Numbered from the stretch's first letter, positions 45,189-57,440 are shown. The stretch: DNA of 64,000 nucleotides from Polychytrium aggregatum (GCF_025602895.1 NW_026516224.1:434001-498000), one strand, 5' to 3'. The notes: a model not told the origin generated them from the letters alone. A program made the numbers and translations.

Positions 45189-47166
45189 TGCTTGGGATTG
45201 GGCTTGAGAGCTTGAGCTTGGGCTTGAGAGCTTGAGCTTGAGCTTGAGCTTGAGAGCTTGGGTGGAGGCTTGGGTTTCGCTGGGCGAGGAAACAGGGGAC
45301 GGTAGTCTTTCGGGACACGGCCAGACCCAGGCAATTCAACCGACATGGCATTCAGCACGAACAGAGAGCCCGAATTGGGACATTGTGGCATTCAGGATTG
45401 CATCATTGGAAAGCAATGGTATGTGAGTTGGCTTGGATGGCAACGAAGTGTTGGGTGGGTTGGATGCATCGGGCCTGCTCGCCTCTGAACAGGCTTGCAT
45501 CCGTCCGCCCGCCCGTCCATCCACAATGCCGCGACCGTTGTAGTGGGGAGGGAGCTCTGCAGGATTGGTGCCGAGCGAGGCCAGCGACACGCATGCAACA
45601 TACCTGGGAACGGTGCTCAGGCAGAACAGAGTCCGGACAGAAAGTCAGATTCGTATCAAGGGAAGGCAGAGAAGGTACTCGGGTGGAGCAGAAAGTGGCA
45701 ATTCAGACGCTGTCGGTAACGAGGAGGGGTATGGGTGAGTGGGTGAGGATGTGGGTGAGAGAGATGGGAGAGGAGAGGGCAGATATGGACCAGGCGGACA
45801 ATGGAGGGGGCAAGGTTGGCTTGGTGACCGAGCAGGTGGTTGTGGGGGTTGCGGGGCGAGTCGGCCGAACTTGAGCAGCAGGACAAACTTGGACAGGCGA
45901 GTGATGCGACGCGGACGCAAACAGACGAGGAAGAAAGCAGGAGTGTTTCGAAGGACGGGTGCGGTGCGGATTTGAAATGGAGACTTGGACCGGATCGGCG
46001 GAAGGCAGAGCGATGAGCGAAAACACTGGGGCCTGAGTTGGTAAACAAAAGGGCAGGAGGCAGAATCGAGCGTGGACGAAAGCAGACGCGGACGGAGCGG
46101 GAAGCAAGACAAGGGTCGGAGATGAGGGAGGGGAGATGGCGACGAGCGGGACGCAGCGGCACAGGCGAGGTGGATTGCTCTGGCGACGAATGCGGACGGT
46201 GGGAAATGCGACGGCGAAGCTGAGCCGAAAGTGATGGGCGACTGCGGCTGGTGGGAAGGAATGGGGGGGGGTCGGATGCTGGTTGGTGGGAGCCTGGGAA
46301 AGCCAGCGAGAGTGAGAGTGGGCGACAGAGGCTGAGCGGGGGGGGGCGAGGGCGAACGAGTGATCCCAGTGGGCGAATGAGAGTCGTTCTGGCAGGCAAA
46401 ATGCGAGTGATCCTGGTATGCGATGGGGCGACGAGAGAGCGGCACAAGCAACGACGGGCTTGGCCGGCATGACGGGGCAGATGGTCAGGCCCTGTGACCA
46501 TTGCTGCGACACGCGGGGGGGATCGCCAAGTAGGATGGGATGGATTGGATGTGGATGTGGATGTGGATGTGGATGTGGATGTGGATGTGGATGTGGATGT
46601 GGATGTGGATGTGGATGTGGATGTGGATGTGGATGTGGATGTGGATGTGGATGTGGATGTATTTGATATCCTTCGATGTGTTTGATGTTATTGAATGTGT
46701 TTGATATCATTCGATGTATTTGATGTTATTGGATGTGATAGACATTAATTCAACTCGCACATGCCAATAGGGCAGTTGAATCGAATACAGTCATTTCCTC
46801 GGTGCTGCCTTTCGACTCCGTTCGAGGCGGTCGGCCTCTGTTGCCCCTCGCGCAATACCACCCGTCCTGCTCGCCATCTGCCCCTCGTCGCCATTGCTTT
46901 CGTCCATCGTGCGTGGCGTGATCATCGCCCTTGGCTGTCCGAAGAGGGTCGGCTGCCCTCCGGCCTGGCTCGGCCTGGCTCGGCCTGGCTTGACCCGCAG
47001 GGGACGAAGGCACCGACCAGGCATCGGCCATGCATCCGCCAGGCCATGGGATCAGCAGCCGGCCAGGGCAGGTATGCAAGCGACTCGATCAAGTGTCGAG
47101 CCAGGCGCCCACGAGGTCCACATGGCTGCTGTCCATTGTCCGGCGACAACTTGATCGGCGCTGTAT
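45189..47166. other. Long intergenic region with simple repeats
   Basis: 2 kb between the start of the LIR-motif gene and the 3' end of MED11, both minus. Contains AGCTTGAGCTTGAG-type repeats at 45205-45260, a G/A-rich stretch from 45.7 to 46.4 kb, and the GGATGT hexamer array at 46547-46660 followed by a degenerate TTTGATATC-containing repeat to about 46735. Frames of up to 335 codons open here on the minus strand are Pro/Ser/His-rich repeat translations. Confidence 0.55.
46547..46660. repeat. Hexanucleotide microsatellite (GGATGT)x19
   Basis: About 19 exact tandem copies of a 6-bp unit. It does not match TTAGGG-type telomeric repeats. It lies between genes. Confidence 0.95.
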
Positions 47167-47950
47167 TCAAAAATCAATCCCCAGCTGCTCCTGCTCGCTG
47201 GCTTGTTCCACCTCCATGCCGTCCAGGCTCTCTTGCCCTTCCCTTCCAAGGCCGCCATGGTGACGATGCAGCGGCCAGCTTCGCTGTGCAGAAGGCAGCG
47301 GTGCCAGGTCCAGCTGGCCCAGCCGGTGGATGGATGCCCGAAACCGCTCCAGAATCATCTCGATGCCGTCGTTGAGGATCTCGAGGTCCTTCTCATGGCC
47401 GGCGGTGGTGCCGCGATACGGAATGGTGGTGCCGGTCGAGTTGAGGATGCCCTGGGTCGACAGGATGCGAATATGCTTGCGCAGGCCGGCTTGGATTTCC
47501 TGGACAAGCGCATGGGCAAGTGCATGGGCAAGTGCATGATACGCTGTTAGCATGGGGGATGTGCCAACGGAGGGTGGGCATGCCACCATACAACCGATCG
47601 ATTGTGTCGAGCCGATGCTCGGCTGTGTCCGCTGCTTACATTCAGAATCTCAAGAAACGAGCCGACTTGCCGCTCAAAGACCTCCTTGGCATCGTGCATC
47701 GGCTGATCCTTCGACAGTACATTGATGGCTTGACTGGCAACGCTCAGCAGCGCTACCAGACGCTGTGAGCCGATTGGATCGGCGAGGATCAATGAGGATC
47801 GATGAGGATCGACATCCAGGTCTGCATCCCTACAAACCAAAGAGCAGCCCTGGGCATATGGCCGACACTCACCTTTTCGATGCCATAGACCTCCCTGATC
47901 AGCCTCTCGTTCTCGGACAAGGCCTCGGTCGAGCCTCCTTGCATCGCCAT
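47167..47950 (-). CDS. MED11: Mediator subunit Med11 (3 exons, 177 aa)
   Basis: Exons 47950..47873, 47762..47640, 47499..47167 (534 nt; all introns phase 0). Med11 is a head-module subunit of Mediator that contacts Med17 and Med22 and supports TFIIH recruitment. The N-terminal helix ALSENERLIREVYGIEK is followed by RLVALLSVASQAINVLSKDQ, then FERQVGSFLEILN and EIQAGLRKHIRILSTQG. A roughly 10-residue spacer leads to a helix with EKDLEILNDGIEMILERF. This is the family order of NERL, the AxxALxxLSK helix, and the LxxQIRYL helix. The last 45 residues (after HRLGQLDLAP) are not conserved and low in complexity. A 12-bp repeat just upstream of the exon 3 acceptor (about 47510-47545) makes nearby acceptors similar; the chosen one keeps the family frame. 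Confidence 0.75.
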
Positions 47951-48545
47951 GGCGGTGGTGAAATCGTCGCTGGGCCGGCTGGTCTGATGGGCAACAGAGG
48001 GGGAGACTGGCGACCAGGCCTCGCATCGGCTCTTGAAATCCCCCACGCCGGTCTCTGTTGCATTGCCGGATATCAGCGCCATCCAGCATCCCCTGGACGC
48101 CTGCCGCCGTTTCCGGCGCAACAGACTCGATGAGTAGCCGCCGGCAGTCCACAGCCTCTTCGGCAGGCTCTGGATGAGCACTCGCACCGCTGGGGCTGTC
48201 CCTTTGCTTGTCACCGTGCAGGTTTCTCCATCCACCAGCCCGGTCGTTGCGCCCAGGCATACCATCGAGGCATTTGCATATCCAGCCAGATCCTGCAAGG
48301 GCCTTGCAAGGTTTATTGCGTATCCGGCTCCATTGGCCTCGTTGTAGCCTTCCAGCAGAATCAGATTCGCTCTCGGAGAGGTGCTGGCAGTCCAGCCAAC
48401 CAAGCCTGCGACCGGGACCGGGACCGGGACCGGGTCGGATCGATGCGACCGCCGGCGGCGGACTGGCAGGCAAATAACGGCAGCGTTCGTTTCTTATTGG
48501 CGATCCATACATTATCGAGTCGATCCCCGTCTGTGTGCCTGGGCT
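47951..48545. other. Intergenic region between co-oriented genes
   Basis: 595 bp between the MED11 start and the end of the 51-aa protein gene. GGGACCGGGACCGGGACC repeat near 48412-48433. The MED11 frame remains open upstream but with no conserved sequence. Confidence 0.5.
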
Positions 48546-48701
48546 TCAGACGGCTGGAAAGGACGACTTTCTCGCAGCCGTGATGGCAGCACACAGCAGC
48601 ACAAAGGCGCAGAACTTGAAGACCGCGGCATTGGAGATGTCCTTTTCCTCCTTGGGCGAGCGGAACTCGTGGTAGATCTGACGGAAGTTGGGGATCGACA
48701 T
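48546..48701 (-). CDS. Small single-pass membrane protein (51 aa)
   Basis: Short single-exon frame, not assigned to a family. It starts MSIPNFRQIYHEFRSPKEEK, a charged N-terminal part, followed by a hydrophobic helix of about 17 residues (AVFKFCAFVLLCAAITAA) and a short basic tail (RKSSF). The layout, with a cytosol-facing N-terminus, one helix near the end and basic residues after it, is that of a tail-anchored or small mitochondrial/ER membrane subunit. It sits 225 bp from, and divergent to, RPB4. Evidence for coding is the clean membrane-protein layout and C-ending codons. Upstream (48720-48790) lies a GGTGTTGATGCTGGTGCTGG-type repeat. Confidence 0.5.
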   Translation of the reverse strand: MSIPNFRQIYHEFRSPKEEKDISNAAVFKFCAFVLLCAAITAARKSSFPAV

Positions 48702-48926
48702 GGCGGGGCCGATGCTGGCGCTGGTGTTGGTGTTGGAGCTGGTGTTTGATGCTGATGTCGGTGCTGGTGTTGATGCTGGTGCTGGTGCCGACGGCGCCAC
48801 ACACCAACGACGTGCCACACACACACACATCACCTGACCACGGACCTGCCCTTCTCGCCGGCCATCTGTTGCTCTGCCTCCTCAGCTCTGCTCCATCTGT
48901 CCGCCTGCGATCTGCTTCGAATCCAC

Positions 48927-50143
48927 ATGTCGCGACGACAACGAAAGGGACAGATCGAGGAGGAGGATGCCTCCTTCCTGAAGCTCGGGGAAGGTAAAAT
49001 CAGCCTGAGGGGTGGCTTCAGGACGACGCTCCCTGCCACCCGCCACTGGCCGTGTTGGTCTTCCTCTTCCTACTGTTCCTCCGCCTCCTCGAAATCGGGC
49101 AATCAGGAACAGACGGCTTATGGAATCGAGGCAGCCGGATCGGGTGCGATGTGACTGGTGGCGTATGACCTCCAGCTTCGGCGGCTGCTGACCGTTGCGT
49201 CGTGCTCGTGTCCCCTCGGCAGAGTTCAACTCGGCGCCGTGCGTGCTGATCTCGGAAGTCCGTGTCTTGCTTGAGGGCGCAAAGCAAAAGAAGCTCGAGA
49301 ACTTTGGAACCGAAAGCGCGGCAGTCTCAGAGTAAATATCGTGATGGCGATGGCAATGGAAATGGCAACGACGATGGTGGCAAACCGAGAAGCAAGAAGC
49401 GTGGTGCCAGCATCGATATCTGCTGTCCCGCATCGCCCAACTGACCTCCCTCTACTCGGCACACATCGCTCCCGCCGGAACACAGCATAATGCAAAAGAC
49501 GCTGGACTACTGTAGTCGCTTCAGCAAGTTCACGAGCAAGCAGACGGTGAAGGAGATCCGAGGGTACTGTATTGCCTCTGGGCGAGCGCGGGACTGCATT
49601 GAGACTCCTCTTCCCTCGCTGCAGCGACGATGCGTGTGCGGGTAGTAGCTAATTGGTGTTCTGGGCCCCCTATGAGCCCTATGAGCCCTATGGGCTCCTG
49701 GTTTCTCGCCTTGGACTCACCCGTTCCTGTTCTTGTTCGTCTGGATCGACACACTGCCGCTTCTCGTGCTGGCAGATTGATTCCGATTCCGCCATACCAT
49801 GAGTTTGAGGCGGCGCAGCTGGCCAATCTGTGCTGCGAGACCGTCGAGGAGGCCAAGGCCCTGATTCCAACGTGAGTATTCGCTCTGGGCAGTCTTGACT
49901 GTGGACACGATCAAACATAATCTCGCGATGGCGACGATGGGAAGGCGGAAGCAAGAATGTGAACACTTTCTTATCCAGCCACGCCAACTTTTGCCCCCCA
50001 CCTCGATCTCGGCAATACGATGCAAATATCACTCTGATCGATGCTGTGCTCTGCCAAGCAGCCTGTCCCAGCACGACGACGACGAGGTGCAGCGAATACT
50101 GGAGGAGATGCACAACCTCAAAAAGTTCCAAATCGCCGACTGA
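48927..50143 (+). CDS. RPB4: RNA polymerase II subunit Rpb4 (5 exons, 144 aa)
   Basis: Exons 48927-48993, 49223-49331, 49486-49563, 49776-49871, 50059-50143 (435 nt, in frame). Rpb4 forms the stalk of Pol II with Rpb7 and links transcription to mRNA export and decay. Signatures in order: EEEDASFLKLGEEFNSAPC and VLISEVRVLLE, then MQKTLDYCSRFSKFTSKQTV, HEFEAAQLANLCCETVEEAK and ALIPTSLSQHDDDEVQRILE, ending NLKKFQIAD. Length agrees with metazoan-type Rpb4 (142 aa) and not with yeast (221 aa), since the yeast-specific insertions are missing. All introns are short. Confidence 0.95.
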
Positions 50144-52260
50144 GCGCGCCAGACGTGCGAGTGGCACCCAAGTGAAGCGGGGCATTGTCTTTTGAGCCAT
50201 GATTGTCCCTGTTCTCAAGATGCCAATACACACCCATTCCACCATGGCCAAGCAGCGCGTCCAAGGAGACAGATGCCGTGAATGTCTTTGGGAATTGCCT
50301 CGTAGGGGCCATGGTCGCAGGCATTGCATCTGGATGCTGCGCTTCCCTCAAACCAGCAGTATGCGGCGGCCGATGTGGAAGACACCCAGGATACCGCCGT
50401 CCCGTTTCGTCCTGAACATGAAGGACCGCCTCGGGCTGCTGGCAATTCGCTCCCTGGCGATATCACGTGCTGCTCTGTGCGGCGCGTGGGCATCACCTGA
50501 GGCATGTTACACTGGATTTTTTTCAAGCGCACAGGGCGAGAACGGGCGAGAGCAGACGAGGTGCGGGCGAGGCGCAATGGCGAGAGGGTGAGGGCAGGCA
50601 GAAAGCGAGGGAGACGCCGGGCGATGCACGATGCATGATGAGCAGATGCAGACACGCAGCGACGCAGGGTGAGGCTGGATGCACGGCGAGGGCCAGGAGG
50701 GCGGGTGGCATCCGCCAACAACAGCAAGGGCACCCATGCTGCACTGCGACAGTGCGGCAGCCGCGCCACAGTCCGACACAGAACACGAGCACACACACAG
50801 ACCCATGTGGGCCAGAGCGAGAGCGAGAGCGTTCTCTCCCAGCCTTGTGCGCTCCTCGCACCGTCCTCGCACCGTCCTCGCACCGTCCTCGCTCAGCCCG
50901 CCGGCTGGCCACCAGCTGGCCACCAGCTGGCTCTTTCTGCGTTGGTCTGCCTGTGGCTTTCCCACCGTTTTTTTCGCTGGGCAACGAGCCAAAAAAATTT
51001 TTCGCCAGCCGGCAAAAGCACTTCCCGGCTCAAGCTCGGCGTCGTCTCAAATCCAAGTTGGTTCCTTCGTTCCGCCGGGCCTGCACGGAGAACTCGCCTT
51101 CTTTTGGTTTCTAATCTCTCTCCTCCCCCCCCCTCCGGCACGCCGCAGCCCTTAATTTCTGCCTCCGTGGGCCGTCCCCGTCGCCGCCCTTGGAATATCC
51201 CCGGTGCTGCTGTTGTTGCAGTACCACCACCCCGCCGGCTCGTCCCCGTCTGAGCTCCCGCTCTCTCGTGCCCTTCTTCCTGGGTGTCGCTGCCGCCCAA
51301 ACGGTCCTGCCGAGTACACGGCCGACCCCCTCCCTGTCCCTCGGTTGATGCCCCTTCTGGCCCGTCGCCTCAGTCTGCCATCCATCCGCCTCGCTCGCCC
51401 TGCCAACCCCGTCCTCAGCCGTCGCTGCCATTGGATTGCTCGCCCTTTTGGTATCATTCCTTAGTTTCCTTGGCTCTCCTCCCTCCCAGTCGCGGCTCTC
51501 GTTTTTGACCTTCAACGAAATAGAAAGAAGAGCCGCCACTCTTGTCTCCTTCCTTCCTATTTTTCTTTCTTTCCTTCTTTTTTTGCGTGTGTGTGCGTGT
51601 GTTGCCTCGGTCGTTTCGCCCTGTTCCCACCGGTTGGTCTCTATCGTCCATTTTTGATTACTATCCCCCTCTCGTATTTATTCAATCCGTCCGCAAAGGT
51701 TCGCCTCACCCGTGCCCCTTTGCCCGATAGTTTTGGATACCGTTGATTATCAGTTTTAGAAGAAGAAGAAGAAAAAAAAAAGAAGAACGAGGAAGTGGCC
51801 AGCAAAAGCTCGACGCAAACCTGGAAGAATCCTCCCGCTCGAGAAACCAGCGCTTTCCATTTGATTGCACAATATCCGCCTTGGCTTCTGCTTCCCTGCC
51901 CAGAGCCAAATCCCACACCGGTGCCATCATCAAGAGCACCCTTATCCACAACGCCCTAGAGCCCTGTAAGTTGCCACCCGCTTGCGCTTGCTCACTCGCC
52001 AGAGGAACTGCAAGCCCGTCGCTTCGGCGGCTGTTTCTGCGCCGCCAGCATCTGTCGGGCCCGTTGCCGGGGCCCATCCGAGGCGGACTCGGCATTCATT
52101 CGGGGCGCATTCCAGACTTGCTGTATTTACCTGGACGTCATGGGTTGCCATCCTTCTCCGGCAGAATACTCGGCTATCCTTTCGTCAACCGCTCGCCTCG
52201 TTTTGCTGTCCCAGTTGCCCCCAGCTCGCTTTGTCTCTGCACCCTCTGAACCTTCGAGCC
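50144..52260. other. Long intergenic region or 5' leader of the MEI2-like gene
   Basis: 2.1 kb between RPB4 and the MEI2-like start, both +. CGCACCGTCCT repeats at 50855-50890 and CAGCTGGCCAC repeats near 50908-50930. From about 51.1 to 52.25 kb the + strand is strongly C/T-rich, as for a long transcribed leader. A short + strand frame near 50.2-50.5 kb has a hydrophobic stretch but no family signature. Confidence 0.5.
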
Positions 52261-55200
52261 ATGACTCCCAACGCCCCTGCTACCTGGAATCCCCTGTCCC
52301 CCGACCAAAGCTTCAATCCCTTCAAGCCCCTCGGCCAGCAAAATCTGTTCCCGTTCAGCACCGACGACCAGCCAATGCCAAAGAACGTCTATCAGGACAA
52401 GGCAAGTTGACCTTCGACCCTGCAGGCCGACGGGCTCTGGGTCGTCTCTGTCTGGCTTCGTTTCCGTGTGCTCCCCACGGCATCGCCGACGACCCACATC
52501 TCCCATTACTTGCGACCAGCATCGTGGCATTATTGCTGTGGCGGCATCCCCGACCTGGCCGCAGCTTCGTTCCTGCTTCTTGCCCCTTCCCGCGCCTTGG
52601 TTTGGTTCCTGGTTGGTGGCCCTGTGGCTCTTGCTGCCCAGGCCAGCTTCTTGGTTCAGCCGTCCTGCACCCGCCTTCATGGCACCCATCCTATTCGCTT
52701 CTGCTCGATACCCCCGTACCAGGCGAGCACGCTTAGCAACGCTCAAACTCCTCCGCCACCACCGCCGCAACCCGTCTCGATCATTTTGGTGTTTTGTGAA
52801 TCCCGGCGTGTTTTCTGATCCTCTGCCTCTGCCCTCCCCGCACCACGACCTCGGGCCTTCCAGACCTCTGGCTCGCTGCTCGATCGACATGATCTGAAGC
52901 CCCTTAGTATAGACGATCCCTATACGCCCTCTGGATTCCCAACTGCTCCCAGCGTACGCATCTTCCCGTTCGCACCCACTTCACTCCACCTCCTCTGCCG
53001 CCTTGGTGTGCTGCGTCCGAACCAACTTTGCATCGCTCGTGTTTCTGACCCAGTGGGGCAACCTGCCTCTCGTCTGTCTTTTGTCTTGCATTCTTTGGCT
53101 TTAGACCCCGGTCTCGTTTACTTCCCCATGGTCCTCGGTCAACTCCAAGGACACGGTCGACGATTTGAGCCTGTCGGCCCTTTCGCTCAATGGTATGTGC
53201 GTTGCTGTCGTGTCTGCATCCGATTTTCGATCGAGGCACGATCGGGCCCTGGTGATGCATATCTGACTCTAACATCTCGCCCAAACCCCCCCCCCGCGCT
53301 CCAGACCGCAGGCCCTCGCCCACCGACACCGATTCGTCTCGACTCACTCGCCACGACTCCAAGGGCTTGTTCGACATTGGTCTGGGCCCGGAGCTGCTAG
53401 ACCGTCGCGAGACCCAGCGTGCCGAGCTCACTTCCCAGAGCCAGCCTTCCTCGCCCGTCTCCTATGGCAGCCTCAGCCTCGCCGACTGGAACGATGTCCC
53501 TGTCCTCCCAAAGTCGGCACCTGCCCCCCAACGGCGCTCCTCGGCCGGAACCTTTCTCCGCGAATCTACTCGCGTGGCCTCGCGCATTCTGCAGATTGAT
53601 CTGTCACTCCACGAGGACCAGATGCGCCTCGTCGACCTGTGTCAGGTAGGCAGTAAACAGCCGTATGACCGAGTCCACACACCCGCGCTTATCTTCTCCC
53701 CGGAAGCTGACCCCATCTCCATCTCTGTCCCTCACAACTCATCCTTGCTGCCTTTTCACTTTCGTCCATCAGAAATTTGGATACATCCGCGACATCTTCC
53801 GCATCGATCACTTCCTGATGGTGGTCTACTTTGACCTTCGCTCGGCGATGCACGCTCTCGAACGCATCATCGAGCGCTACGGCGAAATCGTCTACTATGG
53901 CGATGTGGCAACCATCTTTGCCTTCCTGGATCCGCTCCGTGTCGAGCAGCTCAGCAACCAGGGTGTGTTGCTGATCCAGGGGCTGTCAACCCAAGCTCTG
54001 GACAGCCAGGTCTCGATGGTACGCCTTCTGCTGATGCTGCTGCTTTGTGCGTGTGTGCGATGCGCTTGCGTCTGGCTCTGCAGCTGCGGTCGATTGACTC
54101 TATTCGATCCTCACGCTCATGGCTCTATTCTGTACGATAGGATCTGTTCCGGCGGTTTGGCGATGTCCGCGACATCTACGATCTCGGCTACGGCACCCAC
54201 CAAATGTCCTCAGCCCACCGAGCCTGTTGTGTGGTCGAGTACTTTGACACCCGCGCGGCCCACAACGCTCTCCAGTCGCTCGAGGGCCTCGAGTTTAATG
54301 TAAGACATGCAGCGCCGTCTTGCTGGCATCCGTGGGCTCAAGTTGTGGGGATACTGGATGCTGACTCATCGGGCATTTGCTCTTGCAGATGAGCGTCCTC
54401 TCCGTGTCGCTGTATAACGTCAGCCACAGCAGACGAAGCGATTTTGGCGTTGGCATGCCCGCATATCCGTCCAAGCCGCAGTTCCTGCCGCCCGGCCTCG
54501 ATATCGGCCCAAAGCCCATGGGTCTTGCCATCCAGTCCGACGGCCCCGGCGTCGGCATGCCAAAGCGACCTTATGCTTACGGCGCTGCTGGCCAGATGAG
54601 TATGTACGCAGATATGTCAGAAAACAAGGGCCCCCGCACCTCGGATCCAGACCTCCTCTTCAAGTCCAGCATGTACTCGCGCGATCAGTACTCCAAGTCG
54701 CGCCTGGATCTCCACGAGGGCATGGGTGCCAGCGTGAACCCCGGCGACCTGTTTCCGCTCGACACCTCCGCCATGGCTCCCGGATCGCAGTACATCAAGG
54801 ACTCGATCTCGTCGAGTCGTCGGTCGAGCCCGCTCTCGTTCTCAGAGTCGCACCACCACTCGTCCTCCGTCGTCGATCTCCCTTACGGCCTCTACACCAA
54901 GGAGGTCAAGTTGGTTCCCTCGGGCGGATTCCCGAGTGGCCAGAGCGAATCGGTTGTCTTCAACCCCCCGCGCCAGAACGGAGGCCGCGGGGGCATGCAT
55001 CCGTCGCAGCACCACCAGCAACTGCAACAACAGCAGCAGCAGCAACATCAATCTGGCAACTACGACGATGATTCGCGTGCATATCGGCTCCACCGCCTGA
55101 ACAGCAACGGCTATGTGATGACTCCAGATCGACTTGTCGCCGATCCTAGCATCGGCAACCCCGGACCCGCGTACATTGAGCCCGGCTATGGCAAGGGTAT

Positions 55201-56658
55201 CGGCAAGGGTGGTCACGGTGGCCACGGTGGCCATGGTGGCCATGGTGGTCACCACGGCGGTCATGGCAACCACGGCGGCGGCGGCATGGGTGAAATGTCC
55301 TACAAGAATGGAAACGTGAGCGCTGGCCAGCTCTCGCGCAAGCACTCGCACGGCCACTCGGCAGTCAACGGCTATGTCCCAAACATGCCCATGCCGCCTC
55401 CTTATCCCAACCCCGGTGCCCTCATGGTCCCGGGCAATCCGCAAAACGGCAGCGGAGGTCCACCCAACGGTGGTGGCGGCGGCGGCGGTGGTAACGGCAG
55501 AGGCGGCGGCAGCGTTTCCAGCACCCCAAAATGGAACGAACTCAATCTCTATAACATCGGTAAGTCGTAGAGGGTGGGGTGAGCGCATTTGCCACACTCT
55601 CTTTGAGCTTTTTTCACTCCTCCTCTGACGCCAGTCGCACTTGCTATCGTTGCTGACATTGCTGTTGCCCCCCCCCTCTGCAGCCAATGGGCTGGATACA
55701 AGGACAACGTTCATGATCCGCAACATTCCGAACAAGTACACTCAGGTGCGTTGCTACATCCACGATTGTCCATGACACAGCCCCTACTTGGCTGCCTCTG
55801 TGTGTCTGCTTCCCTCACGAGGCAGGCGGGGGGGGGACGTTCGTTTATGTGCCTTGGTGGCGTGTCGCTGACTCTGGCTTGCTGGGATTGCTATTTTTGC
55901 AGGAAATGCTGCTGCAGTTCATCAACCTCACCCACAACGGCAAGTTTGACTTTCTCTACTTGCGCATGGACTTTAAAAACAAGTGCAACGTTGGGTAAGT
56001 GTATCCTGTATTCTGTGTCCTGTATCATTTGGCTTGTATCCTGTATCCTGCATCCTGCATCCTGTATCCTGTATCCTGCGCGCACACTACTAACATCTGG
56101 TGCTGCAACAACGCACAGCTATGCCTTCATCAACTTTATCGATACCGAGGCTATCATTTCCTTTGCCGAGAAAGTCGTTGGTCAAAAGTGGAGCCGCTTC
56201 AACTCCGAGAAGCGCGCCATTCTCAACTATGCCAACATCCAGGGCAAGGCCGCGCTCATCGAAAAGTTCCGTAACTCGAGGTGGGTCTCGATAGACGATT
56301 GCCCTGTCGGTTTCCGGTGACGACCATCGCTCGTCCGCCTCCGTCGGTTGTGGACCGACCCTGTCCCTGGCAGTCATCACCTCCAGGTGCCAAATTTGGC
56401 CAGGCTTTTAACCATTGCGTGCTCACACACCGTGCTCGGGACTCGTTCTGTAGTGTGATGCTGGAAGACCCCTCCTACCGCCCCAAGATCTTCTACTCGA
56501 ACGGCCCCAACCGTGGCAAGGAGGAGCCTTTCCCTCCCCCAACAATTGCCGTCCGCCCCTGCAGCAACGTTCTCTACACGCGCGAGAACGCCAGCTGGAC
56601 CGATCGTGAAAAAGCCCAGAACAACAGCGTTGTTGAAGCTGCCGGCGGCGCGGCCTAA
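52261..56658 (+). CDS. Mei2-like RNA-binding protein (11 exons, 906 aa)
   Basis: Exons 52261-52401, 52900-52953, 53105-53192, 53305-53645, 53773-54018, 54141-54299, 54389-55559, 55684-55745, 55903-55994, 56119-56280, 56454-56658 (2721 nt, in frame). Mei2-like proteins regulate meiosis or development by binding RNA through an unusual C-terminal RRM. Here a degenerate RRM1 (FGYIRDIFRIDHFLMVVYFD) is followed by RRM2 (GVLLIQGLS, FRRFGDVRDIYDL, CCVVEYFD), a long disordered region with poly-Gln and His-Gly repeats, and RRM3. RRM3 reads TTFMIRNIPNKYTQEMLLQF, FDFLYLRMDFKNKCNVGYAF, KWSRFNSEKRAILNYANIQG and KAALIEKFRNS, the Mei2 hallmark. Intron 1 begins GCAAGT (GC-AG). The acceptor of exon 2 is uncertain. 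Confidence 0.92.
56003..56090. repeat. Degenerate 9-bp repeat (TGTATCCTG/TGCATCCTG) in an intron
   Basis: About seven imperfect copies in the intron between exons 9 and 10 of the Mei2-like gene. The unit shares the core TGTATCCTG with the minus-strand form of the repeat in the Wss1-like intron. Confidence 0.8.
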
Positions 56659-57440
56659 TCTCTTTCCCGCCCCCCCCCAGCGGTGCGCTCGCTGCGTTTC
56701 CTCTCTGGGAAGCCCACGCAGAGCCGCTGTCATGGGCTTTCTTGAAGGCTGTGTGGCTCGCTCCCCTCCCACCCAGCCGTCTGTTGTTCCTTCCGCCTCT
56801 GACCTTATCCGCACCGAGTGCGAACCCTTTGCGCACCCTCTCCACACCCTGGCATCGTCAACTCCCCTCCCCTCACTACCGTCGACTAGAACCACAAAAG
56901 CGATTGTACATAACCTTTTTTTTTGGAAAGGGGGGACGGTCTTGTTTCTCCAGTCTGGCCTTTTTTTTTTCTTCCTTCCATTCATCGCTCCTTTGAATCG
57001 CTTGGCTCCTGCTTTCTGTTATTTGTTTCCCATTCTCGTCATAGCTACTATTACTACAATTACAATTACTACACTACGTTTGTTTTCATCCATTTGACTG
57101 CTCTGGATATCTCTCTCTCTCTTTCTTTCTCTCTCCCACTCGATATTCATCTCGATTCTGCTGGATCATGTTATCTCGCGCTCTTTCGGCTGAAGACGGT
57201 TCTGTCCGCTCGCCGCTGCCTATTCGTTTCTTCTTGTGCCTCGCCCCCTCCTTGCACTTGCAGATGTCCTTTCTTCATCCATTTTGCTGCACTCTGTGCT
57301 ACTGCGCCTCGGCTACCCCCATCCCGCCCCTACATCCTATCCCATCCTTGGATCTTGGTTTCGCCTGTCGCTCGAGTCCTTCCTTCCGTTTCGCAGATCA
57401 ACGTTTGCTGATCTCTTCGCTCTCCCTCTCTCTCTTCCAC
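56659..57440. other. 3' flank of the MEI2-like gene up to the transposon
   Basis: 782 bp, C/T-rich, with T-runs at 56919-56927 and 56961-56970 and TACTATTACTACAATTAC-type repeats near 57047-57076. Probably the MEI2-like 3' UTR and flank. No gene recognised. Confidence 0.5.

Noticed and set aside
45645-46710. Minus-strand frames of up to 335 codons with Pro-His repeats
   Set aside because: The Pro-His part is the GGATGT microsatellite; the rest is low-complexity Pro/Ser/Leu from a C/T-rich strand.
50199-50591. + strand frames after RPB4 with a short hydrophobic segment
   Set aside because: No family signature in any frame, only about 55 bp after the RPB4 stop, and the opposite strand is equally open.
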